A DNA stretch of 64,000 bases from Bryoerythrophyllum caledonicum (GCA_963971425.1 OZ020517.1:22206462-22270461), one strand, 5' to 3'; shown: positions 1-12,795, numbered from the stretch's first letter. Numbers and translations: made by a program. The notes: generated by a model not told the origin, from the sequence alone.

Positions 1-560
1 GGGCAAGAGCTTAGGAATGGTGGGAGAAGGAGGAATTAGGCTTATACATGGTCCACATCTTCATTATGCCACTAGCAAGAATTCAACGAGATTTAGGAAT
101 TTTAAAAACACAAAATAGTAGAGGACAAGTTGTATTGGTGTTGAGCATGGATATGTATGCAAAAGAGGTTGATAAGTGTGCAAGGAGGCATGCGACTATA
201 TAAGAGGGGCGGGTGACTACAAAAGAAGAGCGGGCGGGTACACAAGGAGTGAGGGCAAGTCAGTGAAAAGGGAAGGGGGAAGAGGGGGGGATTATGGGGC
301 AAGTGATTCAAAGAGGATTGCACACATGAAAGTCGAGTTCGCAAGTTGGAGGGTCGCGCACGTACAATGGAGGGTCGCGCATGCGGTAGAGGCGTTTATG
401 CCCAAATATTATAAAAAATTAAATTAATAAATTCAAAAGATTGTGCGGCCCTCAAGAGCGTACACATGCGACCCTCCAAGTTGTGGGCTCGACCCTTTAA
501 TGTGTAATCTTCCTTGGATTGCTTGACCCATAATCTCGGGCGCGTACCCATTGGATGGCG
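1..560. other. Non-coding flank with scattered minisatellite-like words
   Basis: No gene is recognised. Positions 170-400 hold looser versions of the GC-rich words (gggcgggt, ggtcgcgca) that form the regular array just downstream, so this is probably a degenerate edge of it. Short open frames here are low in complexity and look like accidents of repeat composition. Confidence 0.5.
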
Positions 561-574
561 CGCGCACGTTCGCT

Positions 575-1085
575 AAATGAGAGTCGGGCGAGTACTCAAA
601 GGGGTCGAGCGAGTACCTAAAGGGGTCAGGCGAGTACCTAAAGGGGTTGGGCGAGTACCTATAGGGATTGGACGATTATCTAAAGGGGTCGGGCGCGTAC
701 CCATTGGATCGCGCGCAGGCTAGGGGGTTCGCGCGTTCGCTAAATGGGGTCGGGCGCGTACTCAAATGTGTCGCGCGAGTACATAAAGGGGTCGAGCGCG
801 AATTAAAAAGGGTCGCGAGCGTATTTGAAGGGGTCAAGCGCGTACTTAATGGGATTGGGCGCGTATATAAAGGGATCCTGCGTGTACCTAAAGGGGTCAC
901 GCGAGTACTGAAAAGGGTCGGGCGCGTACTTAAAGGGGTTGGGCGCATGCCTGAAGGGATCGAGCGCATACTTAAAGGGGTCAGGCGCGTCTCTGAAAGG
1001 GTCGGGCGCGTTCCTAGAGGAGTCGAGCGCTTTCCTAAAAGGGTCGGGCGCGTACCTCAAGGGGCCGGGCACGTACGTACAAGGA
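575..1085 (+). repeat. Degenerate 21-bp minisatellite array
   Basis: Roughly 24 copies of a unit near 21 bp, consensus like aaaggggtcgggcgcgtacct, follow one another with substitutions and a few indels. Because 21 is a multiple of three, the array stays open in several frames on both strands and creates spurious proteins with seven-residue repeats. The unit is CpG-rich (gcgcgtac, gggcgcg). It is a tandem repeat, not a gene. Confidence 0.9.
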
Positions 1086-1117
1086 CTGGACGCATACACA
1101 ATTTTTTTAAATTTTTT

Positions 1118-1405
1118 TTTGGAGGTACACGCCCAACCCTTGTTTGTACGCGCCCAACCCTTGATTGTATGCGCCTAGCCATTGTTCATACGCGCCCTGC
1201 CCTTGTATGTACGCGCCCAATCCTAAAGGTCGGGCGCATGCTTACAAGGGTTGGGCCCGTATACAATTTATTTTTTTATTTTTTATTTTTTCGACGTACG
1301 CGCGCGACCCTTTTAGGTACGTGCACAACCCTTTTAGGTATGCGTCCGGCCCTTTAGGTACGCGCCCGACCCGTTTTGATACGCGCGCAGCCCAAAGATG
1401 TGCGC
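1118..1405 (-). repeat. Inverted-orientation arm of the 21-bp minisatellite
   Basis: The same unit appears here mainly in reverse complement (tacgcgcccaacccttg, tacgcgcccgaccc), separated from the forward array by a short T-rich spacer near 1100-1120, with a second T-rich patch at 1266-1295 and a few forward units near 1225-1255. The locus is therefore a large imperfect palindrome of minisatellite units. Confidence 0.8.
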
Positions 1406-1589
1406 CCGACTCTATGATATGACGTGGAAAGCGGTCTGATGTGTCGGCACACCTATTTTACTAGGGGATAAGTTGTAAATTTGATAGGTTTGTAAGTTTT
1501 TTACACGCTACTGTCCGCCAAAAAGTGTTGTCCGTCCTGTCCGTCCGTCCGACTGTCCGTCCGTTCGCTGTCTTTGGGCCCCTGTCCGT

Positions 1590-3355
1590 CTATGTAGACA
1601 ACCTTGGTAGCACTTGTACAACATCCTAGAGAAGGAGTTAAAAACCTTAGTTTGCAATGAAGCATTGTAATTGGGTGAGCCACCGACCTTGCAATTTGTA
1701 TTGGAGACTTCAGAACGAATTGAGATCAATTTTGCTGAAAGAGAAGGCGGTCATGTGATTTCTAATATGTGAATAGAAGGTTCTTGAGAAGGTCAAGGTG
1801 GCCAAGGCAAGCGTTCCTTTCTATGCCACTGACAATGAGCCCTTGTATTTCAAGTGTGGCAAGCCCGTACATTTGTGGAAGGATTGCAAGGACGTCAAGA
1901 CTTTTGCACCTCAAGCTAGAAGTTTTTGCTCTGGTTGTGGTGCGAAGAGACATGCTGAGACCAACTATTGGAAGCTTTATCCTGAGTTGAAACCTTTCAG
2001 GAGTAAGGGAGCGAAAGTAGGAAGCAAGGAGAAAGAACCCAAGGCTACCGAAGGTGGAAAAGAAGAGTTGGAAGGCCAAGTTTGCAAAAATGGAGGCGAT
2101 GATTGCAAACGCCGCTTTAATAAACAATAAGCCTCATGTCACTCCTAGTTTACATATTGGAGGCAAGTTTAGGCTCGATGATGAAAAATTTGAAGATTAC
2201 ATGCTGAGTGGCATGACACTTGCTATCATGGATGGCTCACAAGAGGTTTACGCCCTTACATAAAGTCAGAGACCAATGACGAAAGAGGTTCTACGTGGAG
2301 TAAGCTCCACTTATGACCCTCAACATGGAAGGATCAACCAGCAAGCTCAGTTGAGAAAACCTTTCATGTTGGAGGAGATGGTGCCAACATCTTCTATGGT
2401 ACCTTGAATTTGACGGGGGCACCCACAACACACCGTACGGTTCGAATTGAAGAGCCAATGGATGCACTAGTTATCAAAGTGTCAAACGTGGTTTGTCAAA
2501 CTTCGTTGTTTCTTGCTAAACCGATGTTACAAAAAGGCTTCAGTCCGGCAATATTCTTGAAAATGGCAGCCACAATGTGTGAGTTGGGTAATTCCATGGG
2601 CGTCAATGCGTAGAAGACGAAAGTGATTGGAGAAGAGGCGAATAAGGGTCATGAGGAGAACGTGGAGCGTTGGAGAGGTTGCTTTCACTAGCCATGCATG
2701 TCAAAACCATGGCTACTAGACCTCCAATCAAGAGGTCATTCATTACACCTTGTGTGGTGGTGGTTGACAACTCTCAGGGAATTTTCCAACTTATTGGACC
2801 TAAGAAGAGGATGTTTGTACCGTGACATGTGCTTTTGGATTCATGAACCTAACCATTGATGCTAGGAGCATCTGCCATTGAGGGGTTGGGCTTGACTAGG
2901 GACACTTGAAGAAGTGTCTATGGACAATTAGCACGTCTATGGAGGAATGGTGCACGCTACAGGCATCACGGAATCGGATGTTGCAACTCAACAAAGATGA
3001 TGTTGAGGATGCAAGCTTCATGAAGGTGAAAGCTGTAATAGTCATAGAGGCCAAGTCATATGATGTCTTAGTGGGCTCAATAATGTTGTATCCCATGGGG
3101 TTCACCTTGGATTTTTCGGAGCAGACAATAAGCTATAGACCAGGATGGCAAGGGAACGATGGGCACAAGGCTCAACTGCGAGCTCGACTTGCCAAGTTCT
3201 TATTGATAATGTTGATGTGTTTGTCTTCTCAGGAGTTATGGACGTGAAACCACCATGGTTTCAGGTAGGTGTTGAGGATTTTTCTATGGCTACTCCTATA
3301 CTTAAAAAAGTGGATGCCCACGTGAGTCACACGAATGTTGGAGATCCGGAGAGAT
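1590..3355 (+). pseudogene. Element A gag-protease remnant
   Basis: Matches the element B gag-protease region over its length, with several frameshifts and stops. Two CCHC zinc-knuckle relics lie near 1848-1890 and 1926-1970; each has lost a Cys to Tyr (YFKCGK and ...NYWK where B has CFKCGK and ...SCWK), so nucleic-acid binding would be lost. The protease active site (DSG in B) reads D-S-stop near 2838-2845. The 3' part (from 3145) is open and runs into the methyltransferase without the TAA that separates these parts in B, showing that gag-protease and methyltransferase were ancestrally one frame. Confidence 0.85.
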
Positions 3356-4690
3356 ATCAACCCCAAATTGAATCAGCGTGGAACACCACCACTAAACTTC
3401 AGAGGGATGCTGAGCAAGTCATGAAACATGCTTGGCAACATTCAATGTTTCTACAAGTGGAAGAGGAGTCTGGAAGGAATAAAGATTGGGACCACCTCTG
3501 GAAACTTCTAGTCTTCCACCAATCACTCGAAGGCACTAGAGGAGGGTATTGTCTTGTTGGAGTTATTTGGAGGAATTGGAAGTGACTTAATGGCAGTGTT
3601 GCAAGCATGGATCAAGGTCAAACGCAACATTTATGTGGATGTTGATGAAGTAGCAAAGCATGTGGCCAAGTAGCATTCACGGCAATTGAAGACCCAATTT
3701 CCGGACTTGTTGGCCACTAGTGCCATCAAAAATTCCTTTTCCACCCTTGTCGGTGATATTGCCTTGCTTTCAGAAAATTTAGACATTCACCGTGTTGGCC
3801 ATGTGGACCTTGTCATTGTAGCTTGGCCCTATCAACGCATATCTATGGTTGGACATCAAAACGGGTTGAAAGATACTCGTTTTTTGCAATTTTATGATAT
3901 GATATGCGTGTTGCGTTTGCTTCAAACATCTTAGACACGACCATCAGATTACATTGTGGAGAATGTACCGGTGGTGAGTAGCTCCAGGTCGAGGACCTTG
4001 GAGGGTATGCACCGCATATACGAGACTTTGGGTTTGCTAGTGTTGCTAGATGCGGTTGCGGTGGGATCTCGAGCACATCGCTCGCGGCTGTGGTGGACAA
4101 GTATGGCACCTCAAGAGTGCTACAGTTTATTCTAGGTCGTATCAAACGGCCGGATGTCTATGTGAATGATATTTTGGATCCTCACAGGGCACCTTGGCGC
4201 GTTTACCATGACAACCAAGGACCTTTGGCGATGGTTAACGGCAAGTGATAACCACTTTTTGCCCACATTGTTTACTTTTGCTAGATCATATGTTTTTAAT
4301 GACAACGGCCCTCGCCTTGTTTGGAATTCTTTGTCTCAAGAAATGGAGGAGCCAAACACAGACGAGCAAAAGAGAGCCATGGACTTTGACACTGGCACCA
4401 CCAATCGACTAGCATTTCGGAGCAACAACGTCAATTTTTACTTTAGAATCAATGAACTTAAATTGCTTGACTCGGATTGTCTCTTTGGTGATTGTTGAAC
4501 AGAAGCGGTTAGTTTTAAGTTTGATCGGTTTCATGGGATTTTATGAGTTGCAGGCTGGTGGAGAACCATTTGTCTCTGTCAAGGTTACAATCAAAGTGGT
4601 TGAGGGCAAGAAGGCCTTGGCACCTCATCCATGGAACGTATAGGATATTAAAAATATTTTTGTGATGCCCAACGCTGAGGATTTTCACCA
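3356..4690 (+). pseudogene. Element A cytosine-5 DNA methyltransferase remnant
   Basis: Collinear with the intact domain of B at 35503-36852. Motif I is recognisable around 3560-3600 (LLELFGGIGS), and the motif VI region ENVPVV is intact at about 3958-3976. The catalytic PCQ of motif IV is changed to PYQ near 3824-3832, removing the nucleophilic Cys. Frameshifts and stops include a TAG near 3931 where B has CAG. The enzyme would be dead. Its presence in an old and a younger copy shows that the methyltransferase belongs to the family rather than to one chimeric insertion. Confidence 0.88.
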
Positions 4691-6341
4691 TGGAGTGGAG
4701 GATTAGAGCTAAAGTAGGGGATTGGCCCACTAGAGGATGGATTTGGAGGAAGTTGTGTAGAAAATGTTCATGGAAGAACACACAACTCACCAAATGAAAG
4801 AGATTGACACACTAAGCCAATCGGAAGGACTTGGAAGCATGATGGAGGAGAGAGATGATGAGCTTTCTCCACTTGGCATTCAATAGCAACCAAGGAAGGA
4901 AAATCCTACTCCAAAGGAATTGAAGGAGGCGGTGACCAAGAATACTTGGAAACCGCTAGTTTGTTTGGCGGATGGAGTAGTTGCGGTAGAGGAACATGAG
5001 TTCCTCAGAGAATACATGGATTGTTTTGCCTTTTGTCTAGAAGATCTTGGAGTGTTGAAGGGGCAAGAAGTACGTATCAACTTGACGGATAAAGCACCAA
5101 TATACCGCAAACCGTACAAGTATAGTGACGTAGAGCGGAAGAGGATTCGTCCTCGTACGGAAGACTTGGTGGATGTAAGGCTAGTGGAGTTGGCTCCACG
5201 GGATTGTGAGTACACATTGGTGACGGTTATGCCATCTGAGAAAGATATCTACGGTAATTGGACAAAGAAAAGGATGTATGAGGTACAGGAGGATTAATAA
5301 ATTCACCAAGTTAGATCGTTATGCCATGCCAACACCGGAGGAGAACTTTAAGGTTGTTGGTCATTGGAAAGTATTTAGTATGTTGGACTTGCGCTCTAGA
5401 TACCACCAGATTGGACTAAAAGAAGAAGACAAGGAGAAGACCACGTTCTCGGGCATTGACAAATATAGGAAGGACCGGTTGTTCCAATAGAAGTTCTTAC
5501 CATTTGAATTGAAGAATGCGCCTGCCAAATTTCAGAGGGTTATGGATCAAGTATTCTTGGGCTTGGACTTCGTGAGATGCTACAATGACGACATTTTTGT
5601 CTTTAGCAAGAAACAAAGGCAGCATAGGCTACACTTGACGAAAGTGTTTGTAAGATTGAGGTTCCACGGTTTGAAGTTGCACATTGGTAAGTACAAATTC
5701 TACTTTGATTGCATCGAGTCTTTAGGCCACATGATATACCCAAGTGGATTGGGTGTGGTAGCTAGAAAAATTGAAGTAGTGATGTCCATTCCTAGGCCAA
5801 GAGATCTTAGTAGGCTACGCGCATTCTTGGAATTTTGTATAATACAGTAGCTACTACAGAAAGTTTGTGAAGACTTTCAGTGCTATTGCAAAGCCATTGA
5901 CAATGTTGACAAGGAAAGATCAACCTTGGATCTCGGGAGGTAAGCAAGAGGCGGCCTTTCAAGAGTTGAAGGACCACTTGGCATCAACACCTATATTTGA
6001 AGGCCGATAGCAAGAAAAGCATATGACCTATATACCGACTATCCAAGCGCTTTGGGAATCGGCGCAATGTTGACGCAAATGGATGACAACAGGAAGAAGT
6101 TCATGATTGCATAAGTCAACCGGCCTAACAACATGGAGGCTCAATATAGCTCGTATGAAGGGGAATGTTTGGCCACCATATGGGCAATTGCTCATTTTTG
6201 TTGTTACCTTTATGATAATAAGTTTTTGTTGATTATAGATCATCAATTTTAAAATGGTTGATGGAATCCGACAGACTAACAAGGAAACTAACATGATGGC
6301 CCTTGATGTTGATGGAGTACGACTTCAAGGTTGTGCACAAA
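4691..6341 (+). pseudogene. Element A RT-RNase H remnant
   Basis: A short linker with stops is followed by the RT of a Ty3/gypsy polymerase: MCGDYRRINKF-like region (5270-5300, frameshifted), DLRSRYHQIGL near 5385, LKNAPAKFQ near 5510, and a catalytic YNDD (NIDD in B) near 5580. The RNase H region is recognisable to about 6335 (MEYDFKVVHK). In-frame TAG at 4887-4889 in the context CAA-TAG-CAA-CCA matches the same TAG in B, and the TAG ending the methyltransferase region (4705-4707) is also shared. Other stops are private to this copy. Confidence 0.87.
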
Positions 6342-6388
6342 GGGTGATAGTCGACTAAGGTGGTACGAATATACTGTCACAAACCGGT
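6342..6388 (+). repeat. Left terminal inverted repeat of the 13-kb transposon
   Basis: Starts GGGTGATAGT; 17 of the first 22 bases match the reverse complement of the right end at 19354. Weaker similarity continues for about 20 bases more, including ATACTGT. Confidence 0.82.
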
Positions 6389-8067
6389 TTTTTCAATGTC
6401 ACAACTTCTCCTTCGCGTCACATGCCCAATTTGCCTTGGATTTCAGATGGTGGTCTGCAAAATGTGATTCCTGACTTCCATGCCATCGCACACATCAAAA
6501 AATTTAACTAAACCGGACTACAGTTCAATGGGAAGAAGTATATTTGTAATTACTACATACTTGTCACAGTTTTTAAAAAGTTACAAATATACTTCTTCTG
6601 GGAGACCTGAAGTTCACAATTCTACAAAACTTTCAGTTAACATGCAAAACTGGTTCTTTTCAATCATTCCAATTGAAAATTATGATCGTCCACTTTAATT
6701 TCCTTGTAATAGCCAAAAAAAGGCTGATTTTTTAGAGCACTTATAATGGGGGTTAATGTAGGCTTTTAAAAAAAAAATTGGGGCTCTACACCCTACACAA
6801 ACTCTAATATTGACCCATTTCTTATTTGTTAAAAAACTTTGAAATTCCATCATTTATTTTAAAATTAAGGAAACGGTGTCCTGACTAAACGAACATACTG
6901 CAAAGTATATTTGGTATCTTAGCAACCTCCATAGTATCCCAATATACGACTGTTGTGTCAGAATCGTGCCAATAATCATTCGACACGTGTTGTCCTCCTG
7001 TCACTCCATATTTATCGGCGCCTTTCCCCAGAATCTGTACAGCACAACTCCCAATGGATGAAGGTGATGTGCAGCCGCCGGCCTGAAGTTCCCAGATCTG
7101 TGAACGTTGAGAACTTGAGTCGCCAATCTTTGTTCATTACTGCGTCAGAACTCATCAATGCGACTGTAGCTCAGAGATGTACTCGCTGTAACTGGTACAG
7201 GGTCGTCTTCTCCACTTTGCAGACCTTCGAGCTCTGTAGATTACAACCTCGCCGGGATCTGCATCGACGTCTTCTTCCAGTGCAAACATGTACAGGTTTA
7301 CACCATCTTCTTCTCCTACCTAGTGATAAAATTATTTCTAATAAGATATACCGAGTCCTTCATACTAACGTGGTTTTTTGCAATCTAAACAGTTTAGAGA
7401 ATCTTCGAAGAAGTTCGAGATCCAAGCGCCAATGTAGTACTTGGAATTGATCGAACTCTAGAAAACCGTAGGCGACAACATACCTTGACGGCTACAAGAA
7501 AGAGGGTTTTGCAGATATCTGGTCGACATATGCAAACCTAGTTCTTCAAGGTATGACTCTATATTGCATTATGCCATGTTTTGATAGATACAATGAGTGT
7601 GTGGAACTTAGCTGCAGATCCCCATTCCGAAATTTATCGTTGTTTTGAATATTGATAGCTATAATCGGGCATGCAGTCAGTTTGCAGTGCTCATGAGTAA
7701 ATAGAGACGTGTGTTTCTACAATAAACATGCTCTAAATCACTTGGTAAATGTAACTCTACCAAAACATTATGAGAACGACTGTGAGAAATTAAAGTCCAT
7801 ATTCCTGATCAATGACAAACCAGTCGTGAGTGACCGTAGCTCATATTGAACACTGTTTGGGGTAGCATAGTTGTTGCTCTACAGTTTGGGAAGTTCCTGC
7901 TTCATTGTTGGGTCTCTCTTTTCCTTTGCAACTGATGAATTTTTGTCTGGTATGGAACAATTAGGGATTCAGGTTAACTCTACTAGTGGAATCGATTGCA
8001 TTTTCAAGAGCTTGGATTCGTCTTTCTTGCGTGTGGACAAGGACCATCTTGTGCAATCAATACCTGC
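6389..8067. other. Left subterminal region of the TIR transposon, no confident gene
   Basis: Mixed AT-rich sequence with several open frames (for example 6953-7450) that show no recognisable domain. Possible 5' exons or promoter of the transposase gene may lie here, but splice phases could not be tied to the main exon. Confidence 0.4.
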
Positions 8068-8493
8068 AGTTGTGGGCTGCACTTGCGAGCCGAGGACCCG
8101 TGTGCAATTCAAGGAGAGGAGCCACACTACGACAGTGCCGATCGGGGTGCTTTGTGAAGGAAAATTTGAAGTTCATCATTGACAAATTGGAGATCATTTT
8201 GTCCTCCATTGACGCAAGTATGAGTTTGCTGAAGAAGCTGAATATCACTTCAGTAGACGACCCGGAGAGCGACGAGATCACCGTAAGTGTCACTCAGGTG
8301 CTAATCATGCCCTTTTCATGTGACAATCTGATGATACCTTTTCTTTTGATCTGCTCTGGTTTCTATACGTGTACTTTTTATGATGACGTCTTGAGACATT
8401 GATATTGTACAGATGCACTTTGAAGCCCATATATGGAGTTTTTAGGCCACTGAGAAGTTAGGCGCGTTTTCTGAGGAAGCTCCTGAAATCCCA
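8068..8493 (+). other. Possible upstream exons of the transposase gene
   Basis: Two segments look exon-like. The first, 8068-8283, follows cctgcag and ends at ACC before gtaagt; it encodes about 72 residues with an amphipathic stretch (KFIIDKLEIILSSIDASMSL). The second, 8412-8493, follows gtacag and ends before gtatct, with one in-frame TAG. Joining the second to the acceptor at 8660 does not give the frame of the main exon, so either an indel intervenes or these belong to a separate small transcript. Confidence 0.35.
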
Positions 8494-8661
8494 GGTATCT
8501 TCATGTGACTTTGTACAAACATTAAGTAGCCTGCATGTCTAAAAAAATATATCATTCCATTACATGTGTGTAAATGCTTCCAGCTTCACAGAATGTGGTT
8601 TTTGCATGTTCACGTTCAGGGACATGGTATTCACATACTTTTATTATGTTAGCTTTACAGG

Positions 8662-11600
8662 ATGGTTAGGAGGCGTACAGCTAGGCCTGAACTTAGTGGA
8701 CCATCGAATGAAGAGGTTGCTTTAGCTAAAGAGAAAGCAGCTGAACGTCAAAGACGTTGTAGAGCGAGAAAGAGGGATTTGGCGGAGCGGTCGCTACGTT
8801 TGGCTCTTGCCGGTGAGGACCTTCGTGGGGACAGTTCTAGACGTAGGGATGTAAGTAGAGTCTCTGCACGGATTTCTGAATTCATCTTGAAGGAATTCGA
8901 AGTTGCTGGCGAGGGTTTAGGGTTCCGACAAGCTGTACTGGTGACAGATTTGTCCTCCAAAATGATAGTTCCCCATTTACCCAAATGCTACCGTGATCAG
9001 GATGATGCGAAAACTAGCCATGCCATCATTCAATCCTATTGGAATGAATTGCAGCTCCTCAGAAACCCATGCTCTAGAGAAAAATTAGTGAGGAGGAAGG
9101 CACTATTCGATGCTGCTATAAATACAGATGGCACAGGAGTACGTGCGATATGGAGGGTCCTTCGTACAAAAACACGGAACATAGTCGCAGCGCTGCATCG
9201 ACGGCGAAGTCTACAATCCTCTGGATCGTCGATTTTTAAGCTTGTTGAACGGAGAAAGAGGGCTGGATTGTCGATTCAAACAAGGGAGCTTGTGAAGGAG
9301 TAGTGGTCTACGGAGACTCGAGTTAGTCCCAATAAGAAGGATGTCAGGAGAAAACGGATAGAGAAGAGGGTGTACGAAAGTCATCCAACGCACTTGCTGC
9401 ATGAAAGTTAGGTACTTCACCGCACCCTCTTTGGTTGTATGTGAATAATTTCGTGTGGTCCCATTTGTAATTCGACCACTATCATAGTATCAAACTTGGT
9501 GAGTATCGTCAACATCCCGTTCTTGTCGTCGTTAAACACTCCAGTAGTCCTTTGATACATATTCCTTGTATCTTTCTATACCCTAGGTTATAATTATATA
9601 GTATTTTTTTGTGCGTAATTAACAACAATAGTTCAATGGAATACATGGGTGGTCCTCATTGATACTCCTGTAGACTCAAATGTGCTAAACTTGTCCGTGT
9701 ACATACTCCTTGAGAGTGTGTGATACACTTGTGAAGTCACATCTCATCACCTGGAGTATGTTGTTATACCGACGTGGTCCTCTGCAATAGGCTTCGGTTA
9801 TTCCACAACACACTCTTCATGTAGAGTTATAGACACTTTGTGAATACTATTCAGGTTATTCGATGTCCCCACATAGTCTATGATCATACTTGTGACACTG
9901 GACCATGGTATCCTAGAACATAGTTTACGTTGCTAATATACTATAATATACTATGTACAAGTACTTGTAACACTTATCTACTCATTGTGAGTATAAAAAC
10001 CACAAGGTGTATACTCACATGTCTAAGTCAGGATGTACTCTTTTAGTTTATTGACATACCTTTGTAGTCAGATGTTATACTTCTATAGTCGTTGTACATA
10101 CTCATAAGGTATATTTTGCACATTGTTGACATGCAATTTGGGCACTATCTTTGGCAGGCGTCCTTGTACGAGAGGTTCAAGGTTGCACATCCTAATGAGC
10201 CCATCTCCATGCAAGCCTTTGAGTGAATGCGGCCTTACTTCGTAAAAAAATGCAATGACCGCAACGTATGCTGCTGTAAATACCACATTGAGCTAGAAAT
10301 GCTTCGGCAGGCCTTATCGTTAGTCAGAGAGGCCACACGAGGATTCCACGCCGAGATTTCTTGCGATTGCGCATGCATTGTGTGTCACAATGTAGATTCT
10401 GATGGATGTTCAGCACATTTGAATAAGTTTGATGGGGTTACAAAACTGTGGGAGGTAGTGGTGTGCCCGAAGCCGAACACAAAGGAGTTCCATCGCTTGG
10501 AGTGCTTGATGGGAACATGTACTAGATGTGGAGGACATACGCTTCCTATCTGTCCGCGTGAGTCAATGCCATCAACAGTCCAATTGAAGTGGCGGCGTTT
10601 TGACTCGGAGGTGGTGGGAGTGAACGAGAACGGGAAGCCACGGAAACGCCTTGGAGAGGTTTACATGGAGACATCTCCAGCTCAGTTCTTTGAGTACCTT
10701 GTGCCCCGGCTGCACAAGTTCATAACCCATAATTTTGTTGCTAGGTGGCAGGATGTACAATGCCGACTTAGCATGGATGATTTGCCTACTGATGACATAC
10801 TATCTCATGTTGATTTTGCCGAAAACTATACCTTTGAGATCCAGAATGAGACACAATTCATGCATTGGCAATCTACGCAAATTATCGTCACGTGCCTAAT
10901 ATTTAGTGCACATTACTTATCGTCATGTGCCTAATATTGATGGCGTAGTAAAAGAGATCCATTTCTATATTTCAGATGATAGAACCCATGATACCTTGTT
11001 CGTGCAGCATTGTTTCTTGAGGCACTAGATTTGGCTGAAGTCTCGTGGTATACAGGTGAACCAACATTGGGTGTGGAGCGACGGGTGCGCCGGACAATTC
11101 AAAGGTGCAAGGTCTATGTACTTTGTTAGTAGGTATGCAGGGCTTACAGAAGGCTGTCTTATGAAATGGAATTACTTTGGAACGGGACATGGGAAGGGGG
11201 AGTGGGATGGCGCAGGCGCTGTTATCAAGAGAGCTTTGCGGACTGAACAACTCCACAATCCGTGCCGGAAGCTGCAGGATGCAAGAGACGCGGTGAATTT
11301 CTTGGAAGAAAAGATGGCGGGTTTGGTGGAAACCTCGGTTGTCAACGGCAGAATAGTATCTCATAGATACTTCCACTACATTGGCGTGGACACCGTAGAC
11401 CGGCGACAACCGTACGGATGCCACACAATTCAAGGGTCTAGAAAGCTACATTCAATTCGGGGAGTTTCCGCAACCGATCCGACATTGCTAATGGTGCGAA
11501 ACCTCTCATGTTATTGGTGCCACTGTTTGGATGGAGATTGGCCATCTTGTGAAAAGATGTCGCATGTGAAGGCATGGACAGTCATCAAGCTTGGTCCCAC

Positions 11601-12066
11601 AGATGTGACATTTGCACGAGACGTTATGCAACAGGGGCAGGTGGACAAAGGAGATGAAGATCCATGGGACTATGCTATTGACGAAAGTCTGGGAGATTTG
11701 GTGGAAATTGGGGACAATTTTGCAATTCCGGCGGATGACGGAAACGAGGAGGGCGCCGATTTCTATGTGCTTCAGTGCCAACGTCGAAAAGAAGTCGTTC
11801 GTGAAAAGTTCACTTGCAGGTGGGGAGGTGAATTTGACGTGGGGGACGACATACTTGTGGGGACTTATTATCAGAAATGGGGCAATAGTCCTAACTCTTA
11901 TGTTTTCCTTCAAAATAGTGTAGTTGCTCACATTGATGCAGATTTAGTTCTTGCTTGTAAGTTCTCAATGTTGCCGGCGACACACAGGGTCAAGGGAGGT
12001 GACCCTGTCTACCAACTTCCAGACGAATCCATAGATGTCATAAGAACGGCTCTGGAAGGTTTTTGA
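8662..12066 (+). pseudogene. DDE-like transposase gene of the 13-kb TIR transposon (broken)
   Basis: Exon 8662-9411 encodes an Arg-rich basic N-terminus (RRRTARPE, RQRRCRARKRD) and ends at a GT donor; the next exon starts at 10158 in phase and contains ERF, NDRNVCCCKYH and several Cys pairs (CTRC), a likely zinc-binding region. The C-terminal part (about 10919-12066) has EIHFYISDD, HWVWSDGCAGQFK and FGTGHGKGEWDGAG. These are the blocks of a widespread eukaryotic transposase-like family I remember from uncharacterised animal proteins; the Asp residues are likely catalytic by inference. Breaks: TAG at 9301, TAG at 9409 (last codon of the exon), TGA at 10224, TAG at 11026, and a 35-bp direct duplication near 10882-10951 with a frame change. 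Stop TGA at 12064. Non-functional as it stands. Confidence 0.72.
9412..10157 (+). other. Intron of the transposase gene, rich in GTATA/AGTATA words
   Basis: AT-rich, bounded by GT (9412) and AG (10157). It holds repeated gtatac, agtata and tatact words, as do other non-coding blocks of this transposon. Confidence 0.6.
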
Positions 12067-12795
12067 TTATTCCAAACACATGTTTGGGTTAGTTCTTTTG
12101 ATCTGCTCTGGTTTCTATACGTGTAGGAACCACAAGTTATGTCAGTTATGCAATTAGCGAATCCAAGTGTAGCTTATTCTAGTATATTCTAGACTGTGCA
12201 ACAATACTTTATATCCTGTGTTTCATATGTTCGCCCCATGTATGTGCTATATGTTTATTCTTTAGGTAAGATTCATACACCTATAGTATGTTTTGATACA
12301 TTGACAGTATAGGTACTACCTCTATTATTTAGTCAGTATACTTGATAGTATATTTGATATACTTATTGATCATTCCACAGCTCTGGTATACTATAGACAT
12401 AAAATGTATAATTGAAGGTAATTGTTCTTTCCCATGATAACAAAGTCCTTTCTACTTGGTAAGACATTTGTCCTTGCTTTACATATTAGCTACATTTCCA
12501 AAATTCGATATCAGTAGGTGAAGAAAATATTGTGCACATGAAGTTTTGGAAATGGAAAGGGCGCCGTATTTACTGTATTAACATTTTGTGCATGTACACC
12601 ACCATGTTCTATCTCGTACAATTCATTACCCGTTGGCTATGCAAGCAAGAAATGAACAAGTACCTCGAGGGCAACTTAAAACATCCCTAAGCACACAGTA
12701 CACCATAGCATATAGTCACTGTCATACAAATACAGGGGAAAAGGCTATATGCAATGGCAGTAGCTTTCAAACAACACCGAGCTGCATTAAATTGG
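12067..12795. other. Spacer between the two convergent genes of the TIR transposon
   Basis: AT-rich, no recognised coding signal. Dense in agtata/tatact words near 12170-12420. Must hold the 3' ends of both transcripts. Confidence 0.55.

Larger units (their letters stand above)
1590..6341 (+). mobile_element. Element A, part 1: decayed Ty3/gypsy with DNA methyltransferase
   Basis: This is the 5' part of an old retrotransposon collinear with element B (31.1-42.4 kb, minus strand). It begins abruptly inside gag at the position matching about residue 40 of the 620-codon gag-protease segment of B, and no 5' LTR is seen. Order: gag, protease, cytosine methyltransferase, RT, RNase H. Many stops and indels make it a pseudogene. 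At 6341 it is cut by the 13-kb TIR transposon, in the linker just after the RNase H motifs; the homology resumes at about 19359. The remaining parts are annotated separately up to its 3' LTR at 25691. Confidence 0.9.

Noticed and set aside
668-1357. 229-codon open frame with RVxKGVGRV-type repeats
   Set aside because: It is the translation of the 21-bp minisatellite; equivalent frames are open on the opposite strand.
6953-7450. 165-codon open frame near the left end of the TIR transposon
   Set aside because: No recognisable domain, no supporting splice connection, and composition like the surrounding non-coding DNA.
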